Shown in pieces: positions 46,600 through 57,105 of a stretch of 64,000 bases of DNA. A model generated the notes under the pieces. The model saw only the letters and a program-made list of their open reading frames with translations. It searched no databases and was not told where the DNA came from. The translations under genes were made by a program, and so were the position numbers. The stretch covers positions 1,178,001-1,242,000 of the forward strand of contig NZ_CP012502.1 in NCBI RefSeq assembly GCF_001721685.1, written 5' to 3'. Source of the stretch: Salisediminibacterium beveridgei. GTDB lineage: Bacteria; Bacillota; Bacilli; Bacillales; Salisediminibacteriaceae. Within the stretch, counting starts at the first letter, position 1. The number at the start of each line of letters is the position of its first letter.

Positions 46600-48978
46600 A
46601 TGCTACAATCACAGGCGAAATGGTTGATTCCCGAATGGTCGGAGGATCAGGTGAAGGAACTGGCTGAATTGACGGGGTTATCCCATATTGCCGCCCGCTT
46701 TTTTGTCCGGCGTGGCATCACTGCAAAAGAAGATGTGATGTCGTTTTTACATATGGACCATCGTTCCCTGCATGATCCATTCCTGTTGAAAGGGATGGAG
46801 AAAACGGTTGAACGAATCATTCGAGCGATTGCAGATAAAGAGAAAATACTGATTTTTGGAGATTATGATGCAGATGGTGTTACGAGTACATCCATGATGT
46901 ACCTGACGCTTAAAGAACTGGATGCGGTGGTCAGTTACTATATTCCAAATCGTTTTACGGAAGGCTATGGACCAAACGAATCTGCATTTCGACAGGCCAA
47001 AGACGAAGGCGTTGCGTTAATCATAACGGTCGATACCGGGATTTCGGGCGTACATGAAGCGCTTGTCGCAAAAGAACTGGGTGTTGATCTGATTATTACG
47101 GATCATCACGAACCGCCGCCAGCATTGCCCGATGCGTTTTCTGTCATCAATCCGAAACAGCCGGGCTGCAGCTATCCGAATCCGAATCTCGCAGGAGCAG
47201 GTGTGGCATTCAAGGTCATTCATGCCTTGACCGGAGATGTCCCGGATCACCTCCTGGACCTGGTTGCCATTGGCACAATTGCCGATCTCGTGCCACTTAC
47301 AGGGGAAAACCGTTTCCTCGCAAAAGCGGGGATCGAGGCGATCCGTCACGATTGCCGCCCGGGAGTGAAAGCACTCCTGAATAAAGCAGGTGCGGACATC
47401 AGTGAACTGAACGAAGAGACTATCGGATTTCTGATCGGTCCAAGGCTGAATGCTGCAGGAAGATTGGATTCTGCGGATCCAGCGGCGGCACTCTTGATAA
47501 CCGCTGATTTTTCTGAAGCGGAAGAGCTGGCGCTTTTTGTCGATGATTTGAACCGCGAGCGACAGGCCATTGTCAAAGAAATCAGTGAAGAAGCGATTGC
47601 TCAGGTGGAGGAGCAGGACATTCCGCCGGTGTTGATTGTAGGAAAAAGTGGATGGAATCCGGGTGTCATCGGGATTGTTGCAAGCAGACTGGTCGAAACC
47701 TATTATCGACCGGTGATTGTGCTCAGTTTCGATGAGGAAAAAGGCGTCGCAAAAGGCTCTGCGAGAAGTATCGAAGGCTTTGATATGTTCAAGTCACTAT
47801 CCACTTGCCGTGATATTCTGCCTCATTTTGGCGGACATCCGATGGCAGCGGGGCTGACGATGAACCTGCAGGATGTCGATGATTTACGGGGACGATTATC
47901 TGAGCTGGCGTTGGAGACCATGTCAGAGGATGACTGGATCCGAAAACTCCACGTGGATCTGCCGGTGGCTATACACGAAGTGACGCTTGAAGCCATTGAG
48001 GACCTTCAAAGCATGGCGCCCTATGGGATCGGCAACCCCGCACCGAAAGTAATGCTTGATGAGGTTCAAATCAGTGCGATGCGTCAAATTGGTGCAACGG
48101 GAGATCATTTGAAATTTACACTTCGAGATGATGCGTCAGACAGAGAGCTGGATGCCATTGCTTTTCGAAAAGGAGAGCTGGCGAATGCCATTTCCATGAT
48201 GTCACGATTATCCGTTGTAGGAAAACTCAGTATCAATGAGTGGAACGGGAATCGAAAACCACAATTCATGGTGGAAGATCTTCGGGTGTCAGATTGGCAG
48301 CTGTTTGATTACCGCGGAAATAAAAAATTATTTCGTCAGCAGCACTTGTTAAAACGCGATAAAGTGACTGCCGTATCATTCAGTCATTCATTTAAAAGCC
48401 TGACACAAGAACTGCCTGAAGCCTGGTCGCGTATTGAATTAAAGGGGAGTTTGCCTGATGAAGAGCAGGTGAGCCAGCTGAAAGAAGCCCAGGAAGTAGT
48501 TTTTATCGATCTGCCAATCAACCTGAATCAGGTGGAGGCTGTACTTGATAAAATGGAAGTTCTGGAGAAATTATATCCGGTCTTTCTTCATGAGGATAGC
48601 GGCAGAATCAATACAGTTCCAAGGCGGGAACAGTTTACAGAGTTATATAAACTGTTTGTGCATCAGGGGAAGATTGATATGAAACGTCACGCCCAAACGA
48701 TCAGTAAACGCAAGGGCTGGTCCATGGATCATATTCGGTTCATGTGTAAGGTGTTTTCTGAGCTGGAGTTTGTTACAATTGAAAATGGCATTGTACATGC
48801 TGTTTCCAAACCGGATAAACGGGTGTTAACCGATTCGGCATTGTACCAGGAAAGTTTGGCAAAACAAGGGGTGGAGGAAAACTTGTATTATTCCTCAAGC
48901 ACTGAATTGAAGCGATGGATCGATGATGTCAGAAACAATCGCGTTGCTCAATTGGAAGATTCTTCTGCCCGCCAATGA
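46600..48978 (+). CDS. recJ: Single-stranded-DNA-specific exonuclease RecJ
   Basis: A 792-residue 5'-3' exonuclease for recombination and repair. DHH motifs are ILIFGDYDADGVTSTSMMYL near 85, ITVDTGISG near 144, LIITDHHEPPPALP near 164 and IGTIADLVPL near 225. The DHHA1 part includes KGSARSIEGFDMF and FGGHPMAAGL near 412. An OB fold follows, and a C-terminal extension typical of Firmicutes. The site GGAG before ATG is weak but usable. Confidence 0.94.
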   Translation: MLQSQAKWLIPEWSEDQVKELAELTGLSHIAARFFVRRGITAKEDVMSFLHMDHRSLHDPFLLKGMEKTVERIIRAIADKEKILIFGDYDADGVTSTSMMYLTLKELDAVVSYYIPNRFTEGYGPNESAFRQAKDEGVALIITVDTGISGVHEALVAKELGVDLIITDHHEPPPALPDAFSVINPKQPGCSYPNPNLAGAGVAFKVIHALTGDVPDHLLDLVAIGTIADLVPLTGENRFLAKAGIEAIRHDCRPGVKALLNKAGADISELNEETIGFLIGPRLNAAGRLDSADPAAALLITADFSEAEELALFVDDLNRERQAIVKEISEEAIAQVEEQDIPPVLIVGKSGWNPGVIGIVASRLVETYYRPVIVLSFDEEKGVAKGSARSIEGFDMFKSLSTCRDILPHFGGHPMAAGLTMNLQDVDDLRGRLSELALETMSEDDWIRKLHVDLPVAIHEVTLEAIEDLQSMAPYGIGNPAPKVMLDEVQISAMRQIGATGDHLKFTLRDDASDRELDAIAFRKGELANAISMMSRLSVVGKLSINEWNGNRKPQFMVEDLRVSDWQLFDYRGNKKLFRQQHLLKRDKVTAVSFSHSFKSLTQELPEAWSRIELKGSLPDEEQVSQLKEAQEVVFIDLPINLNQVEAVLDKMEVLEKLYPVFLHEDSGRINTVPRREQFTELYKLFVHQGKIDMKRHAQTISKRKGWSMDHIRFMCKVFSELEFVTIENGIVHAVSKPDKRVLTDSALYQESLAKQGVEENLYYSSSTELKRWIDDVRNNRVAQLEDSSARQ

Positions 48979-49038
48979 ATCAGATGTAATTAATTTCATG
49001 AAGCCGGAACCAATCAATCCGGCCACAGGAGGAAGAAG

Positions 49039-49551
49039 ATGGATTTTAAAGATCACATTACTGTAGTTGAAGATTTCCCGCATGAAGGCATCAGTTTTAA
49101 GGACATTACGACATTGATGGAGAATGGAAAGGTCTATCGCCAGGCGATTGATGAGATGGTGACTTTTGCAAAAAACCGTGGTGTGGATGTTGTCGTTGGA
49201 CCTGAAGCGCGTGGATTCGTGGTAGGTTGTCCGGTGTCTTATGCACTCGAAGCGGGTTTTGTACCTGTCCGTAAAGTCGGCAAGCTGCCACGGGAAGTAC
49301 TTGAAGTGGATTATGGGCTGGAATATGGCAAAGATTCGCTGAATATTCACAAGGATTCCATCAAGCCAGGTCAAAAAGTACTCATCACAGATGACCTATT
49401 GGCGACAGGAGGTACAATTCAGGCAACGATTTCCATGGTGGAGGAGCTTGGCGGCGTTGTTGTGGGCGTTGCGTTTCTAATTGAGCTGAGTTTTCTTGAG
49501 GGCCGTAAAAACCTGCAGAAATATGATGTCTATTCTTTAGTCACGTATTGA
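49039..49551 (+). CDS. apt: Adenine phosphoribosyltransferase
   Basis: A 170-residue enzyme converting adenine and PRPP to [19 protein letters not shown] near 14 is the family start. The PRPP-binding motif is [13 protein letters not shown] near residue 116, and [17 protein letters not shown] near 55 binds adenine. AGGAGGAAG precedes the ATG. It lies between recJ and relA as in B. subtilis. Confidence 0.96.
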   Translation: MDFKDHITVVEDFPHEGISFKDITTLMENGKVYRQAIDEMVTFAKNRGVDVVVGPEARGFVVGCPVSYALEAGFVPVRKVGKLPREVLEVDYGLEYGKDSLNIHKDSIKPGQKVLITDDLLATGGTIQATISMVEELGGVVVGVAFLIELSFLEGRKNLQKYDVYSLVTY

Positions 49552-49628
49552 AAAACGTGCAAGGGCAGTTCAGTTTTTTTCGAGTTTTATGAATTCGCAA
49601 ACGATGCTGAATGTGCTATGATGGCAAC

Positions 49629-49656
49629 AAGTCTTTTCCTCGGAGAAGACTTTTTT
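49629..49656 (+). terminator. Terminator between apt and relA
   Basis: AAGTCTTTTCC (49629-49639) pairs with GGAGAAGACTT (49642-49652), with a T run to 49656. A promoter-like TTCGCA-N17-TATGAT (-10 at 49617-49622) immediately precedes it, so transcripts from there would begin with the stem. Confidence 0.8.
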
Positions 49657-49750
49657 CTTACACGATTCACGTGATCTTTGCAGACAGATTGCAAGGACAC
49701 GAATTCTCCGAATCTACCGGGCGGTATTTTCGACGATCTAAGGTGATTTC

Positions 49751-51721
49751 ATGACCATTGAAGAAGTATTAGAACTTGCAAATGAATATTTAAACGATGA
49801 AGATATTGCCTTTCTTCGCAAGGCCTATGAACTTGCTGAATATGCCCATCGGGAACAATACCGCAAATCCGGGGAGCCATATATCTGGCACCCTGTTCAG
49901 GTTGCGGGAATTCTTGCCGAACTCGGGATGGATCCGAATACTGTTGCGGCGGCTTTTCTCCATGATGTGGTTGAAGATACGGAAATCACCCTGGAAGATC
50001 TTGAACGGGATTTCGGTGAAGAAGTGGCGATGCTCGTCGATGGCGTTACAAAGCTCGGTAAAATTAAATACAAATCCAAAGAGGAACAACAGGCAGAAAA
50101 TCACCGGAAAATGTTTGTTGCTATGGCAAGGGATATCCGTGTCATTCTGATTAAGTTGGCCGACAGGTTACATAATATGAGAACCTTGAAACACCTCCCA
50201 CCGGATAAGCAGCGGAGGATTGCCAATGAAACGTTGGAAATCTTTGCGCCTTTGGCTCACCGGTTGGGGATTTCCGCGATTAAATGGGAGCTTGAAGATA
50301 CAGCACTTCGCTATTTGAACCCTCAACAGTATTACCGGATTGTTAACCTGATGAAGAAAAAGCGCGCAGAACGGGAACATTATATTGAGCAAGTCCAGGA
50401 TGATATCCGTGAGCGCTGTGAACAGATGGATATCAAAGCGGAGATTAATGGACGAGCAAAACATATTTACAGCATCTACCGTAAAATGGTGCTGCAAAAT
50501 AAGCAATTTAATGAGATTTATGACCTGCTTGCTGTCAGAATCATCGTGCCAAGCATCAAAGATTGCTATGCGGTACTCGGGACGATTCATACCCAGTACA
50601 AACCCATGCCGGGCCGCTTTAAGGATTATATCGCGATGCCGAAAGCGAATATGTATCAGTCATTGCATACAACGGTCATTGGTCCGAAAGGGGACCCGCT
50701 GGAGGTGCAGATCCGCTCAGAGGAAATGCACAAAATTGCTGAGTTTGGTGTTGCAGCGCATTGGGCCTATAAAGAAGGAACGACCGTTGTTGATAATAAA
50801 GAAACGATGGATCAAAAACTTTCCTGGTTCAGAGAAATTCTTGAGTGGCAAAACGATGCCAATGATGCGCAGGAGTTTATGGAATCATTAAAAATAGATC
50901 TTTTCAGTGATATGGTCTTTGTATTCACCCCTAAAGGGGATGTGATCGAATTGCCGAAAGGATCAGTACCGCTTGATTTTGCCTACCGGATTCATACAGA
51001 GGTGGGAAACCGCTGTATCGGTGCAAAAGTTAACGGTAAAATGGTACCGTTGGATCATCAGCTCAAAACAGGGGACATTGTCGAAGTTCTGACATCGAAA
51101 CATTCTTATGGCCCGAGTACCGATTGGCTGAAAATCACGCAAAGCTCTCATGCCAAAAATAAGATCAGACAATGGTTTAAGAAGGAAAAAAGGGAAGAAA
51201 ACATTGAAAAAGGGCTGGATATGATTGAGAAAGAAGTTGAGCGAAAAGGGTATAAAGTGAAAGATATTATGACCAATGCGAATATTGCTCACGCCATTGA
51301 CAAATTCAGCTTCACGTCAGAAGATGATATGTTTGCTGCGGTTGGCTACGGGGGCATCACTGCAGCTCAGATTGTCACCCGACTTACGGATGATATCCGG
51401 AAAAAAGAGGAAGAGGAAAAAGAAATCACGTCCCTGAATGAAGTGAAAGATGAAGTGAAATCACCTTCCAGTGAAAAAAATGAGGAAAAGTCCAGATCTA
51501 CGAATACCGGGGTCAGGGTCAAGGGTGTGGATAATCTGTTGGTCAGATTGTCACGGTGCTGTAATCCGGTCCCGGGTGATGACATTAAAGGCTTCATTAC
51601 AAAAGGACGGGGGGTTTCCGTTCATCGCGCGGACTGTCCAAATATCAATACTGAAGAAGCGATGCAGCGGCTGTTGCCCGTAGAATGGGAAGAAGATTCG
51701 AAAAAAAACAAAGACGTATAA
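49751..51721 (+). CDS. relA: (p)ppGpp synthetase/hydrolase RelA, ACT domain out of frame
   Basis: The 656-residue long RSH protein has a hydrolase domain ([28 protein letters not shown]), a synthetase domain ([32 protein letters not shown] near 295), a TGS domain ([21 protein letters not shown] near 395), a helical region and a zinc-finger region ([20 protein letters not shown]). It stops at 51721, whereas family members near 734 residues continue into an ACT/RRM domain. That domain is present directly downstream in another frame (51723-51953). One A too many in the A8 run at 51701-51708 explains this exactly. Confidence 0.93.
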   Translation: MTIEEVLELANEYLNDEDIAFLRKAYELAEYAHREQYRKSGEPYIWHPVQVAGILAELGMDPNTVAAAFLHDVVEDTEITLEDLERDFGEEVAMLVDGVTKLGKIKYKSKEEQQAENHRKMFVAMARDIRVILIKLADRLHNMRTLKHLPPDKQRRIANETLEIFAPLAHRLGISAIKWELEDTALRYLNPQQYYRIVNLMKKKRAEREHYIEQVQDDIRERCEQMDIKAEINGRAKHIYSIYRKMVLQNKQFNEIYDLLAVRIIVPSIKDCYAVLGTIHTQYKPMPGRFKDYIAMPKANMYQSLHTTVIGPKGDPLEVQIRSEEMHKIAEFGVAAHWAYKEGTTVVDNKETMDQKLSWFREILEWQNDANDAQEFMESLKIDLFSDMVFVFTPKGDVIELPKGSVPLDFAYRIHTEVGNRCIGAKVNGKMVPLDHQLKTGDIVEVLTSKHSYGPSTDWLKITQSSHAKNKIRQWFKKEKREENIEKGLDMIEKEVERKGYKVKDIMTNANIAHAIDKFSFTSEDDMFAAVGYGGITAAQIVTRLTDDIRKKEEEEKEITSLNEVKDEVKSPSSEKNEEKSRSTNTGVRVKGVDNLLVRLSRCCNPVPGDDIKGFITKGRGVSVHRADCPNINTEEAMQRLLPVEWEEDSKKNKDV

Positions 51722-51722
51722 C

Positions 51723-51956
51723 GTGGACATAGAGATCAATGGCTACGATCGAAGAGCACTCTTGAATGATGTGCTACAGGCGGTGGCAGAATCAAAAACG
51801 AATATCAATGCGGTCTCAGGGCGGTCGGATAAAAATAAAATGGCGACGATCAACATGACTGTAGCCATTCAAAATGTCGCCCACTTACAACGGGTTGTTG
51901 ACCGTATCAAACAGATTACGGACATATACGCTGTCCGGAGAATCATGAATTGACCG
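51723..51956 (+). pseudogene. relA: Frameshifted C-terminal ACT domain of RelA
   Basis: This stretch encodes the RelA ACT/RRM domain (VDIEINGYDRRALLNDVLQ ... DIYAVRRIMN) in the +1 frame relative to relA. Reading A7 instead of A8 at 51701-51708 gives [19 protein letters not shown], which aligns with the uninterrupted B. subtilis protein. The GTG at 51723 has no ribosome-binding site, so an independent gene is unlikely. Real mutation, slippage site or sequencing error cannot be told apart here. Confidence 0.85.
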
Positions 51957-51986
51957 TTACTGATAAAGGACGATGGAGGAAGAGGA

Positions 51987-52436
51987 ATGCGAACAATAGT
52001 GCAACGGGTATCCAGAGCAGCGGTTACTGTAAATGATCAGACTACCGGGGCAATTGAAAATGGACTGATGCTCCTGGTTGGTGTAACACATGAAGATACG
52101 GCAGAAGATGCGAAATGGATGGCGGATAAAATCGGCAATTTGCGGATATTTGAGGATGATGATGAAAAATTGAATCTTTCCGTAAAGGACACCGCTGGCG
52201 GAATTCTGTCGATTTCCCAGTTTACAGTCTATGGGGACTGCAAAAAAGGTCGCCGGCCGAATTTCATGGCTGCAGCCAAGCCCGATCATGCAACGGCAGT
52301 TTATGAACAATTCAACCGTTTTCTGCAAGAAGATCATGGCCTGACTGTGGAAACCGGTGTATTTGGAGCCATGATGGACGTAGAACTGGTAAACCATGGA
52401 CCTGTCACGCTTGTTGTAGAGAGCAAAAATTCCTGA
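51987..52436 (+). CDS. dtd: D-aminoacyl-tRNA deacylase
   Basis: A 149-residue proofreading enzyme that removes D-amino acids (and glycine) from tRNA. The start is [15 protein letters not shown]. The catalytic motif [20 protein letters not shown] near residue 75 and the cross-subunit motif [15 protein letters not shown] near 133 are the DTD signatures. It lies between relA and the hisS T-box as in B. subtilis. Confidence 0.95.
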   Translation: MRTIVQRVSRAAVTVNDQTTGAIENGLMLLVGVTHEDTAEDAKWMADKIGNLRIFEDDDEKLNLSVKDTAGGILSISQFTVYGDCKKGRRPNFMAAAKPDHATAVYEQFNRFLQEDHGLTVETGVFGAMMDVELVNHGPVTLVVESKNS

Positions 52437-52444
52437 TTCACAGG

Positions 52445-52474
52445 TTGACAAGCAATCCCATGATTGAGTATGAT
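52445..52474 (+). promoter_or_regulatory. Promoter of the hisS-aspS operon
   Basis: Perfect TTGACA (52445-52450), 18-bp spacer, TATGAT (52469-52474). Transcription should begin near 52481, at the start of the T-box leader. Confidence 0.8.
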
Positions 52475-52480
52475 AGATAA

Positions 52481-52755
52481 CAATTGAACAAGCGCGAATT
52501 GCCGATGAGGGAGAAGAGTAGTAGAGATCGTCAGTCCCAGAGAAGAAATGCCAAAGGCTGGAAGCATTTCTGATTGTCCTCTATGAATGAACACTCCTTA
52601 GGCTTTCTTCTGAACCGTTTTTTTCAGTAGGGAGAAACGTTGCCGGGCGTTAACCGGTAAAGAGGGGGAATTCAGAATTCCCCAATAAGGGTGGTACCAC
52701 GGGAAGTTAACTCTCGTCCCTGTTTTGATTTCAAAACAGGGACGGGAGTTTTTTG
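52481..52755 (+). ncRNA. T-box riboswitch of hisS-aspS
   Basis: Leader RNA that senses uncharged tRNA. The conserved T-box AAGGGTGGTACCACGGG is at 52687-52703. Stem I has an AGTA-containing loop (GAGAAGAGTAGTAGAG near 52510) and the lower pairing GGGAG with CTCCT (52595-52599). The specifier candidate just before CTCCT is CAC (52592-52594), a His codon, in agreement with hisS. GTCCCTGTTTTGA and its complement (52716-52744), then GGGAGTTTTTTG, form the terminator. The antiterminator would pair through the T-box. Confidence 0.9.
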
Positions 52756-52803
52756 TTTTCAGATAAAAGTTTCGACCATGCAATCGGTGAAAGGATGAAT
52801 CAT

Positions 52804-54087
52804 ATGAAATTTTCAATCCCGAGAGGCACTCAGGACATACTGCCGGGTGAATCGGAAAAATGGCAATACATCGAAGAAAAAGCAAGAGAACTTTGCAGAC
52901 GCTATCACTATCAGGAAATCCGCACACCAATTTTTGAACAGACAGAGCTGTTTGCCAGAGGCGTTGGTGATACGACGGATATTGTCCAAAAAGAGATGTA
53001 CACTTTTGAGGACCGGGGCGGCCGAAGCTTAACACTCAGGCCGGAAGGAACGGCTTCCACCGTTCGTTCCTTTGTGGATCAGAAAATGCACGGTTGGGCT
53101 GACCAGCCGGTAAAATTGTATTATATCGGTCCGATGTTCCGCTATGAACGCCCTCAATCTGGCAGAATGCGCCAATTTGTCCAGTTTGGTGTGGAAGCCA
53201 TGGGCAGCAGCGATCCGGCAATTGATGCCGAGGTCATTGGTCTTGCAATGGACTTTTATAAGGAACTTGGACTGACGGGGGTTAAATTAGTCTTGAACAG
53301 CCTCGGTGATCAGGAAAGTCGTTCGAATCACCGTGAAGCACTCGTGAAGCACTTTGAACCGGTGATTGGGGAATTGTGCAGTGATTGTCAGGAACGCCTC
53401 ACAAAAAATCCATTGCGTATCCTCGACTGTAAAAAAGACAGCGAGCATGAAAAGCAGGCAACTGCGCCATCCATTCTCGACTATTTGAACGAAGAGTCTT
53501 CCGTTTATTTTGACAAAGTGAAAAAGTATCTCGAAGATATGGAGATTCCATATGTCGTGGATCCGGGACTTGTCAGGGGTCTGGATTACTACAATAACAC
53601 AGCTTTTGAAATCATGATTGACGGTGAGGGATTCGGTGCGATTACGACCTTAATGGGGGGTGGTCGTTATAACGGACTTGTCGAAGAAATCGGGGGACCG
53701 GAAACACCCGGAATTGGTTTTGCGCTCAGTATTGAAAGGCTGTTAATGGCACTTGAAACCCAGGGAATTAAACTGCCTGCTGATCACCAAGTGGATGCCT
53801 ACCTCGTGACGATGGGGGAGCTGGCGAAAGATCAGGCGCCTTCTTTGATTCACAAGTTACGGCATGCAGGATTATCCGTGGATACGGATTATCTTTCACG
53901 GAAAATGAAAGGGCAGATGAAAGCTGCCGGAAGAATCAATGCCGGGTACGCCTTGATTCTTGGTGATGAGGAAGTGCAAGCCGGAACGATTGAAGTAAAG
54001 CATATGTTAACCGGTTCTCAGGAAACGGTTAACATCAGTGAATTGACCGACTATCTTAAAGAAGGAAAGACGAAAGGGGAATCATAA
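52804..54087 (+). CDS. hisS: Histidyl-tRNA synthetase
   Basis: A 427-residue class II synthetase charging tRNA-His. [11 protein letters not shown] starts the protein. Motif 2 is [20 protein letters not shown] near 105, the histidine motif [16 protein letters not shown] near 260, and motif 3 [15 protein letters not shown] near 310. ATG 52804 lies 8 nt after AAAGGA; ATG 52795 is a possible alternative. It is controlled by the T-box upstream and shares its last base with aspS. Confidence 0.96.
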   Translation: MKFSIPRGTQDILPGESEKWQYIEEKARELCRRYHYQEIRTPIFEQTELFARGVGDTTDIVQKEMYTFEDRGGRSLTLRPEGTASTVRSFVDQKMHGWADQPVKLYYIGPMFRYERPQSGRMRQFVQFGVEAMGSSDPAIDAEVIGLAMDFYKELGLTGVKLVLNSLGDQESRSNHREALVKHFEPVIGELCSDCQERLTKNPLRILDCKKDSEHEKQATAPSILDYLNEESSVYFDKVKKYLEDMEIPYVVDPGLVRGLDYYNNTAFEIMIDGEGFGAITTLMGGGRYNGLVEEIGGPETPGIGFALSIERLLMALETQGIKLPADHQVDAYLVTMGELAKDQAPSLIHKLRHAGLSVDTDYLSRKMKGQMKAAGRINAGYALILGDEEVQAGTIEVKHMLTGSQETVNISELTDYLKEGKTKGES

Positions 54088-55871
54088 TGCAGGAGCGCAC
54101 ACACATCTGTGGGGAATTAAATGAAATGCATATTGGGGAAACGGTAATTTTACAAGGCTGGGTAAAGCGGCGCCGTGACCTGGGAGAACTGATTTTTGTT
54201 GACTTGAGAGACCGTTCCGGGTACGTCCAGATCGTTTTTAATGGTGATGAGAACCGGGAAGCTCATGCGCTCGCGGAAAAAATACGCAGCGAGTACGTGA
54301 TTGAAGTGACAGGCACCGTTATGAAACGGGATGCTGAGAATGTGAATGAGAAGATCTCTACAGGGACGATTGAAATTAACGTCACGGACATCACGATCTT
54401 GAATAAAGCAAAGGGCCTTCCTTTCATGATTGAGGATGAGCAGGAGATCAATGAAGATGTGAGGCTGAAATACCGGTATCTGGATTTGAGAAGACAGAAA
54501 ATGGCAGATACCATGCATATGCGTTACAGAACGACAAAACTTATCCGCGATATTCTCGATGAAGAGGCGTTTATGGAGATCGAAACGCCGATTCTGACGA
54601 AGAGCACACCGGAAGGTGCGCGGGATTATTTGGTGCCTTCCCGTGTTCACGGCGGTTCGTTTTATGCATTACCGCAGTCTCCGCAGCTTTTTAAACAATT
54701 GCTGATGGTCTCCGGTTTTGAGCGTTACTATCAGATTGCCCGATGTTTTCGTGATGAGGATCTCAGAGCAGACCGGCAGCCGGAATTCACGCAGGTGGAT
54801 ATCGAAGCCTCCTTCATGGGTAAGGAAGCGATGCTCTCCATGATGGAAAAGATGATGATCCAACTCGTAAAGACCTTAAAGGGGGCCGATGTGCAGGCGC
54901 CTTTCCCGCGTTTGACCTACCATGAAGCGATGGAACGTTTCGGTTCCGATAAACCGGATTTACGATTCGGTATGGAATTAAAGAATGTATCTGAACTGGT
55001 GAAAGATTCGTCATTTAAGGTCTTTTCCGGAACCGTTGAACGTGGTGATGTAGTGAAAGGGATCTGCGTGAAAGGGATTGGACCGGACAATTCCCGCAAA
55101 GACCTCGATAATCTGTCCGCGTTTGCAGAAATCTATGGCGCGAAAGGACTTGCCTGGTTGAAGGTTGAAGATGATGGTGAATTGAAAGGCCCGATAGCCA
55201 AGTTCTTCAATGACGAAAAGTCAAAAGCGCTGATCGATATCTTCGATGCTTCAACTGATGATGTGCTGTTATTCGTGGCGGATAAACGAAAAGTAGCAAA
55301 TGATGTCCTCGGAAACCTGCGAAATAAATTTGCAAAAGAGTTGAAGCTGTTCGACCCGAAAGACTTCAACTTCCTTTGGGTGACGGAATTCCCGCTGCTC
55401 TCTTATGATGAGGAGATGGGTCGTTATATGGCTGAGCATCATCCATTCACACGACCTGTTGCAGCTGACGAGGCGCTTTTGACAGAATCGCCCGAAAAGG
55501 TTCGTGCAGAAGCATATGACCTGGTTTTGAACGGCTATGAACTTGGCGGCGGTTCCCAGCGTATTTATGAACGTGACCTTCAGGAGAAGATGTTTTCGGC
55601 ACTCGGTTTTACCGATGAAGAAGCAAAATCCCAGTTTGGGTTCCTGCTCGATGCCTTTGAATACGGTACTCCTCCTCATGGCGGCATCGCTTTAGGTCTT
55701 GACCGTCTTGTCATGATCCTGGCCGAACGAACGAACCTGCGTGATACAATTGCCTTTCCGAAGACGGCCAGTGCGAACTGTCTGTTAACCAATGCGCCAA
55801 GTGGTGTCAGTGATGCGCAGCTGGATGAATTGAAACTGGCCGTTAAAGACCAGAAGCCCGCTGATTCATAA
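54087..55871 (+). CDS. aspS: Aspartyl-tRNA synthetase
   Basis: A 594-residue class II synthetase charging tRNA-Asp. An OB-type anticodon-binding domain ([20 protein letters not shown]) is followed by the catalytic core: [21 protein letters not shown], motif 2 [20 protein letters not shown] near 210, a GAD insertion at about 280-420, and motif 3 [15 protein letters not shown] near 536. The hisS stop and aspS start overlap in TAATG. No clear terminator follows; the 6S-like region lies downstream. Confidence 0.96.
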   Translation: MQERTHICGELNEMHIGETVILQGWVKRRRDLGELIFVDLRDRSGYVQIVFNGDENREAHALAEKIRSEYVIEVTGTVMKRDAENVNEKISTGTIEINVTDITILNKAKGLPFMIEDEQEINEDVRLKYRYLDLRRQKMADTMHMRYRTTKLIRDILDEEAFMEIETPILTKSTPEGARDYLVPSRVHGGSFYALPQSPQLFKQLLMVSGFERYYQIARCFRDEDLRADRQPEFTQVDIEASFMGKEAMLSMMEKMMIQLVKTLKGADVQAPFPRLTYHEAMERFGSDKPDLRFGMELKNVSELVKDSSFKVFSGTVERGDVVKGICVKGIGPDNSRKDLDNLSAFAEIYGAKGLAWLKVEDDGELKGPIAKFFNDEKSKALIDIFDASTDDVLLFVADKRKVANDVLGNLRNKFAKELKLFDPKDFNFLWVTEFPLLSYDEEMGRYMAEHHPFTRPVAADEALLTESPEKVRAEAYDLVLNGYELGGGSQRIYERDLQEKMFSALGFTDEEAKSQFGFLLDAFEYGTPPHGGIALGLDRLVMILAERTNLRDTIAFPKTASANCLLTNAPSGVSDAQLDELKLAVKDQKPADS

Positions 55872-55932
55872 GGTTCATGATTTTTAGAAAAATAAGGATA
55901 AAAAATGTTCACTGATCGGACCATGTAAGCTC

Positions 55933-55961
55933 TTGTGTTTTTTCTGATTCAGAGGTAAAAT
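55933..55961 (+). promoter_or_regulatory. Possible promoter of the 6S RNA gene
   Basis: TTGTGT (55933-55938), 17-bp spacer, TAAAAT (55956-55961). A start about 20 nt before the closing stem would fit a slightly longer precursor that is trimmed. Confidence 0.45.
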
Positions 55962-55984
55962 AAGAGTAATCAATAAAGCATATG

Positions 55985-56178
55985 TGTAAAGAGTTCCTGT
56001 GGTGTTCGTTAAAAACTTAACGTTTTGAGCCAACACTTATACATCGGGAGCCTGAACCTTGAGTTTCAGCAACAATAACATGCCCCGTAAATGGGGAAGT
56101 TAGCGGTGCTGAACAGGGCACCCACCTGCCAATGCAGGTTCAAACCAAGGTCAATGGACGGCATTCACGGGACTCTTA
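55985..56178 (+). ncRNA. ssrS: 6S RNA (BsrA-like)
   Basis: Probable 6S RNA of about 190 nt, which binds the sigma-A holoenzyme and acts as a promoter mimic. AAGAGT (55989-55994) and the following TCCTGTG pair with CACGGGACTCTT (56166-56177), forming the long closing stem. The middle contains a CCCCGTAAATGGGG hairpin (56083-56096) and an unpaired bubble region. It lies between aspS and tcdA (yrvM), where I recall bsrA lying in B. subtilis. No long frame occupies the region. Confidence 0.75.
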
Positions 56179-56240
56179 TTTATACGCACAGCCGTATTGT
56201 CAGTCAGCTCTGGCAATGCTATAATCAGATACGATTCATC

Positions 56241-56275
56241 AGGGCACTCCTCTTATATGGAGTGCTCTTTTATCT
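56241..56275 (+). terminator. Terminator downstream of the 6S RNA
   Basis: GGGCACTCC pairs with GGAGTGCTC (near 56242-56268) and is followed by TTTTATCTTTT. Confidence 0.75.
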
Positions 56276-56337
56276 TTTCAGACTTTGCTTTGAGATTGCA
56301 AAAACGATTCACGCAGGGTTAAGAACAGGAGGAAATC

Positions 56338-57105
56338 ATGCATCATCAATTTTCAAGAAATGAACTGGCTATCGGTGAAGATGGTCTTGAACGATTGAAA
56401 AACAAAACAGTAGCTGTACTCGGAATCGGTGGTGTCGGATCATTTTCTGCAGAGGCGTTAGTACGATCAGGGGTTGGACGAATTATTCTTGTGGATAAAG
56501 ACGATATTGATATCACGAATGTGAACCGCCAGATTCACGCGCTGTTGTCGACCGTCGGGAAACCTAAAGTTGATGTGATGAAAGAACGGATGATGGATAT
56601 TAATCCAGACTGTGAGATCATTGCGTTAAAAATGTTTTATACGGATGAGACCTATGAAACCTTTTTCTCTTATCAACCGGATTATGTCATCGATGCATCG
56701 GATACGGTCAGTTATAAGATTCATCTCATGAAAGAGTGCCTTAACCGGAAAATACCCATTATTTCTGCAATGGGGGCTGCTAACAAAATGGATCCTTCCC
56801 GTCTGGAAATTGCGGATATTTCAGATACCCGATACGACCCATTGGCGAAAGTCATCAGAACCCGTCTTCGCAAAGAGGGTATTCACAGTGGAGTGGAAGT
56901 GGTTTACTCTGAGGAACAGCCGATTGTGATTCGTGAGGAAATCCGTCAGAAAATAGTTTCGGAACAAGCTGAAAAAGGAAGCATTCGAAAAGCCAAACTC
57001 CCGCCCTCTTCAAACGCATTTGTTCCGTCTGTTTCAGGGTTGATGATGGCAGGTCACGTCATTACCAGACTTTTGGATGGGATTTCGATTCATAGAAACA
57101 ACTGA
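56338..57105 (+). CDS. tcdA: tRNA threonylcarbamoyladenosine dehydratase
   Basis: A 255-residue E1-like enzyme (TcdA/CsdL, B. subtilis YrvM) that cyclises t6A37 of tRNA to ct6A. The adenylation P-loop is VAVLGIGGVGSFSAEALVRS near residue 29, then LVDKDDIDITNVNRQ near 52 and DASDTVSYKIHLM near 122. AGGAGGAAA precedes the ATG. No catalytic-Cys sulphur-transfer partner is adjacent. Confidence 0.92.
   Translation: MHHQFSRNELAIGEDGLERLKNKTVAVLGIGGVGSFSAEALVRSGVGRIILVDKDDIDITNVNRQIHALLSTVGKPKVDVMKERMMDINPDCEIIALKMFYTDETYETFFSYQPDYVIDASDTVSYKIHLMKECLNRKIPIISAMGAANKMDPSRLEIADISDTRYDPLAKVIRTRLRKEGIHSGVEVVYSEEQPIVIREEIRQKIVSEQAEKGSIRKAKLPPSSNAFVPSVSGLMMAGHVITRLLDGISIHRNN

Noticed and set aside
51723..51956. 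Stand-alone ACT-domain gene after relA
   Set aside because: No ribosome-binding site, and the frame joins relA exactly when one A is removed from the A8 tract; treated as a frameshifted part of relA.
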